From: Pantoea cypripedii
GTDB lineage: Bacteria; Pseudomonadota; Gammaproteobacteria; Enterobacterales; Enterobacteriaceae
Direction of reading: 5' to 3'
DNA length: 64,000 bases
NCBI RefSeq assembly: GCF_002095535.1
Contig: NZ_MLJI01000001.1
Coordinates: forward strand, 3,638,801-3,702,800
Under the pieces are notes generated by a model. That model saw only the letters and a program-made list of their open reading frames with translations. It searched no databases and was not told the DNA's origin. Positions 61,042-64,000 of the stretch are shown piece after piece. A program made the position numbers and the translations under genes. Numbering within the stretch: the first letter of the stretch is position 1; each line of letters opens with the position of its first letter.

Positions 61042-61096
61042 CCCTGAGGGCATCTTCCTCAGGGAGATGCCCTCTTTTCGTTTCAACTGAAAGAGG
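61042..61096 (+). promoter_or_regulatory. Paired-hairpin leader 8, with alternative fold
   Basis: CCCTGAGG/CCTCAGGG (61042-61049, 61057-61064) competes with GAGGGCATC/GATGCCCTC (61046-61054, 61066-61074). A third hairpin CCTCTTT/AAAGAGG (61071-61077, 61090-61096) covers part of the ribosome-binding site. The folds exclude each other, as in an attenuator or riboregulator. Confidence 0.65.
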
Positions 61097-61105
61097 AGTT
61101 ACACA

Positions 61106-62056
61106 ATGTTTTCATGGTGCCATAACCGTCTGGAAATCACCGGTAAATCCGTCTGCCTCGATGTGATGCAGCCCTGGATTGCCGGCACGGAAAAACCGCT
61201 TTACCGGCACGCCATCCGGCAGGCGATAAAGCTGTTCCTCGCCGGCTGTGCCGGCATACTGAAGCCCGTCAGGGCGGTGGAATATGCCCCGTATCCGATG
61301 CTGACCGCATCCGGTACGGGCGCGCAGACCTCGCCCAACCAGGCGTTCCAGCACTTTATCGAGCTGCTGGAGCAGGATGCATGGCTTGACACCAAAACGG
61401 TCTCACGTATGGAGAAAATCTGGCTGCAGTCCGGCATCGATGCGCTGAAATGGGAAGCTATTCCCTTTTCTGCGCGGCAGATAATGGCGCAGCTGATGGC
61501 CGTACATTATGCCGACTGGTTTGGCGTTGCCGGCGCTGGCGGTCCGTTTGACCCGCAGGAGCGCTGGGAATGGCTCAGTATCATGCCTGAGGCAACCTGC
61601 CCGTGTGACATGCTGATGGTGATGCCGTCACGTCTGGCCACCGAGCTTAACGGCGAAAACGGCCTGTTCACCGGACTCTGTACGACATCCGAACTCTATA
61701 TGCAGCTCTTTGGCATGGAGTTTCCGGCAGGCCATCAGGCCAGCTGGAGCCGCGATGAAGTGGGTTCACTTACGCTGAGCTTTGCGTCTCCCTGGTATCC
61801 GCCATCCGGTGAGGTCATGGGCGAGATGTCTCAGCTGTTTGACTGTGAAATCCGGCACTACTGGATTTCACCGGATGCCGGCACGTCAGGCTACAACTGC
61901 TTTGACCGTGGCGACCACGTTGACAGCGGTCCGTACCCGGCAGAGGAACTGCTGCAGTCAGTACCCGGCGACGGGGCCCGTATGTACCTGGTGACGCCGG
62001 AAACGACCGTGGTGCCCGCAGCAACAACAGCGCACTACGGCAGTATCCGCGCATAA
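61106..62056 (+). CDS. DUF1281-family plasmid protein
   Basis: 316 aa. N-terminus FSWCHNRLEITGKSVCLD is the DUF1281 hallmark (WCxNxLxITG), a ferredoxin-like fold. The C-terminal part has LTLSFASPWYPPSGEVMGEMSQLF, also typical. Family members are common in conjugative plasmid leading regions next to antirestriction genes; function unknown. Confidence 0.87.
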   Translation: MFSWCHNRLEITGKSVCLDVMQPWIAGTEKPLYRHAIRQAIKLFLAGCAGILKPVRAVEYAPYPMLTASGTGAQTSPNQAFQHFIELLEQDAWLDTKTVSRMEKIWLQSGIDALKWEAIPFSARQIMAQLMAVHYADWFGVAGAGGPFDPQERWEWLSIMPEATCPCDMLMVMPSRLATELNGENGLFTGLCTTSELYMQLFGMEFPAGHQASWSRDEVGSLTLSFASPWYPPSGEVMGEMSQLFDCEIRHYWISPDAGTSGYNCFDRGDHVDSGPYPAEELLQSVPGDGARMYLVTPETTVVPAATTAHYGSIRA

Positions 62057-62121
62057 CACAGACCAACGCCGGTTTATCCGGCTTCACTGACCGGCCATCG
62101 CGAAAGCGGTGGCCGTTTTTT

Positions 62122-62182
62122 CACCCTGAAGGGAACACCGTTTCCCTCCGGGTGCGTGTTCCCTTTGCCAGAGGAAGCACGC
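62122..62182 (+). promoter_or_regulatory. Paired-hairpin leader 9
   Basis: AGGGAA/TTCCCT (62130-62135, 62142-62147) inside CACCC/GGGTG (62122-62126, 62150-62154). Then GCGTGTTCC (62154-62162) with GGAAGCACGC (62173-62182, one bulge), ending at the base before the ATG. Confidence 0.68.
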
Positions 62183-62890
62183 ATGAAAAAAATCATAAAT
62201 CACGAAAAGGCATTTCTTTCACTTTTCAGCCAGACGGCACGTTACCACCGCCGGCACCAGGTGTTTGAAGATTTCATCAGTTGCAGCGTCATCGCACTGG
62301 AAAATCGTCTGCAGTTCTGCGAAAAGCGCGAGCAAAAGTATTTGCGCATCGTGTCCCGGTATGAAAAGCCTGACGTGGAGAACATGGCGCATCTGCTGGC
62401 GCATGTGGTCAACGGACTTGAGGAAGACCCGGGAGATTTTCTGGGACGGGTCTTTATGCAGCTGGAGATGGGAGATAAATACCGCGGTCAGTTTTTCACG
62501 CCCTGGAGTATCGGTGTGATGATGGCCAGAATGCAGCTTGGCAAAATCGAAGAAAATTTCAGAGACAAGCCGTTTATCACACTTTCCGAGCCTGCCTGTG
62601 GCGCCGGTTGTATGGCGCTGGCGTTTGCTTCTGTTTTGCGTGATGCAGGCTACTCCCCTCATCGATATTTATGGGTATCTGCAACCGACACCGATCCGCT
62701 GGCAGCAGGGATGGCGTACATTCAGCTGTCACTGTTTGGGGTTGCTGGCGAAGTAGTAATCGGAAACGCTCTGAGCGACGAGCGCCGCCGGGTACTCAGA
62801 ACGCCTACCCATTACTGGGCAGGGTGGTCATGGAGGCTGCAACACCGTATTCAGGCTGAAAAAATAAACCATGTTCCTGCAACCTGTTAG
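62183..62890 (+). CDS. Methyltransferase-fold leading-region protein lacking NPPY
   Basis: 235 aa from the ATG at 62183. N-terminal helical domain, then GDKYRGQFFTPWSIGVMMA (the QFFTP block of N6-adenine methylases), LSEPACGAGCMALAFA (motif I, SAM site) and VSATDTDPLAAGMAYIQLSL (motif II). The catalytic (N/D)PPY motif is not found; the chain ends soon after GNALS. Plasmid proteins of this short form exist. It may bind SAM or DNA without methylating, or be a truncated enzyme. Confidence 0.82.
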   Translation: MKKIINHEKAFLSLFSQTARYHRRHQVFEDFISCSVIALENRLQFCEKREQKYLRIVSRYEKPDVENMAHLLAHVVNGLEEDPGDFLGRVFMQLEMGDKYRGQFFTPWSIGVMMARMQLGKIEENFRDKPFITLSEPACGAGCMALAFASVLRDAGYSPHRYLWVSATDTDPLAAGMAYIQLSLFGVAGEVVIGNALSDERRRVLRTPTHYWAGWSWRLQHRIQAEKINHVPATC

Positions 62891-62897
62891 CACTACC

Positions 62898-62926
62898 AAA
62901 CAGACCCTTTCAGGGTCTGTTTTTAT
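62898..62926 (+). terminator. Terminator of the leading-region cluster
   Basis: AAACAGACCCT (62898-62908), TTC loop, AGGGTCTGTTT (62912-62922), then TTTAT. Eleven-bp perfect stem. Confidence 0.9.
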
Positions 62927-64000
62927 ATGAAACTCAAACTTAGAAAGTTTTATTTCATTATACAGACATAACATGTTCACTGTTATATTCTGTTGATTGT
63001 ATGAGGATGATGCATATTATGCTGCATGAAATACTAAAGCGGCTCTATGCCCAATTTTTATCCTTATCCAGACTCTCCGCTTGGTGATCGCTGCGTCTCT
63101 CTCTTCTTTGAGTCCAATGAAACTAGTATCATTCTCCGACAAAATAGATACCCAGCAGTGATTAGTTGACATTTATTGATGTTATTTGGCTCTCGCCTGA
63201 GCATAATAGATACCCTTTGTGGTTTAGGTGTTGCTTATTAACACAATAAATGCAATCACAACATTAATTTCATAAAAGTTACTTAATCGCACCGAGAGTT
63301 ATTATTTTAGATTGAAGTTTTCATAATGAAATATTATAGGTGGTATAATTTAAAATCCTATCGTTTATGCACCACAATAACATACATCCTTAAGATAGAA
63401 CTCGTTAACTCACACTTTAAACCTTAAGAGATTAGCGCTATCCTAAATATCATTAAATTAGCAAGGTGGTTGACTTGGAGAATAAATAATCATATTTTTT
63501 TAAAATCAACCCCTAATTTTATTAGGGGAATGGTTAAGCGACGTTCTTTCATAATTAAAATTCATATATAAAATAACAACACAAGAATCCTTTGATTGAA
63601 AAGAATGTCAACCTAGAGGTGATATTATTAATTTTAATAACTTCAAGTAAAGCTATAATTAATGTAAATAAAATTAGTTGATAAAATTCAAGATTCCGTA
63701 AGGAGAATGAATTACAAACAAATAGAAAAAAGAACATTTTTCATGTTAAGCTACTATCTTGGGTAAAACAGGAGGCATAGCCTTCTGCGGTAGCCTGCGC
63801 ACTTCCAGACGCATTGAAAGAAATGCCCTTTATTATCAATGCATTAAATCAAGATGTTTGGATGGAGTGAAACGATGTCTAAAACGGATAAGATTAAAAC
63901 TTTAAGCCTCATCACATAGGCAGAACTAAGTGGCAGTATTTAAAAATGATAAAATTGGGGTATGTGTAAAAATATGAATGCTCATAGCTTAGAGATGCGA
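62927..64000. other. AT-rich region without a supported gene
   Basis: 1.07 kb, much more AT-rich than the rest. I see a direct repeat AATAGATACCC (at about 63145 and 63207), a hairpin CCCCTAAT-ttt-ATTAGGGG (63510-63528) and no gene with a ribosome-binding site. A 60-codon minus frame (63555-63737) is Phe/Leu/Ile-rich and lacks a site. It may be the start of a different cargo segment or an origin-like region; nothing decides this. Confidence 0.5.

Noticed and set aside
63146..63220. AATAGATACCC direct repeat as attachment site or iteron
   Set aside because: Only two short copies in AT-rich DNA; no associated recombinase or replication gene within the segment.
63555..63737. 60-codon hydrophobic open frame on the minus strand, with a hairpin downstream
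   Set aside because: AT-rich DNA easily gives Phe/Leu/Ile frames; there is no ribosome-binding site. The hairpin at 63510 could be its terminator, but that is not enough.
1..64000. CRISPR array, tRNA or rRNA genes, complete insertion sequence
   Set aside because: No regularly spaced repeats, no tRNA-like cloverleaf noted next to the recombinases, and no transposase with end repeats was found.

Overview
The window is the interior of a large integrative and conjugative element (ICE) of the SPI-7/PAPI-1/PFGI-1 class (genomic-island type IV secretion system), most likely from a member of the Enterobacterales. The evidence is the conserved gene order: an STY4528-type replication protein, topB, an STY4534-type protein and ssb, then a complete type IVb pilus operon with a shufflon, then the TIGR037xx conjugation families in their usual order. 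Neither end of the element is in view. I see no relaxase, no parA/parB pair, no excisionase and no att site, so the genus and the insertion point cannot be given. The core is GC-rich; several cargo stretches (about 29.0-30.3, 52.3-54.6 and 62.9-64 kb) are clearly more AT-rich.

Layout. 0-9.1 kb: replication and DNA-processing module (DUF2786, DUF2857, STY4528-like, TIGR03761, topB, STY4534-like, ssb), then an inserted TacA/TacT toxin-antitoxin pair and a DUF29 gene. 9.3-21.6 kb: pilL to pilV, a one-segment invertible shufflon and rci. 21.9-28.8 kb: periplasmic and envelope transfer genes and the coupling protein TraD. 28.9-30.2 kb: small cargo with a HigB/XRE-type toxin-antitoxin pair. 30.4-38.7 kb: the main T4SS block (RAQPRD lipoprotein-like gene to the VirB4-class ATPase). 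38.9-47.7 kb: cargo with DUF1304, two chemoreceptors, a PerC-like regulator, a GHKL-ATPase protein with a zincin-like motif, and a hydrolase. 47.7-52.5 kb: the distal T4SS block (TIGR03757, TraU, TIGR03755, TraG). 52.5-54.4 kb: minus-strand cargo with an StbDE-like pair and a spermidine-synthase-like protein. 54.4-62.9 kb: a tyrosine recombinase and a nine-gene run of small plasmid leading-region-type genes including ArdC and DUF1281. 62.9-64 kb: AT-rich DNA with no supported gene.

The most interesting signals are non-coding. Three copies of a tandem-pseudoknot element that matches the described STAXI motif lie at 6.2, 54.6 and 56.9 kb. Each starts about 13-16 nt downstream of the -10 box of a sigma70-like promoter I can point to, and stems covary between copies. 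Two of these promoters head the transcription units (STY4534-ssb; the leading-region cluster) in which each of 11 genes is preceded by two successive hairpins. The second hairpin usually contains the ribosome-binding site and in five cases ends at the base before the start codon. I do not know a description of this second pattern.

Further points: the pilV shufflon is reduced to two inverted 20-bp sites giving two alternative adhesin tails, one of which carries a frameshift at a C5A5 tract; both cargo chemoreceptor genes have sigma28 (FliA)-like promoters, so they appear wired into the host flagellar regulon; and three different toxin-antitoxin systems guard the element.
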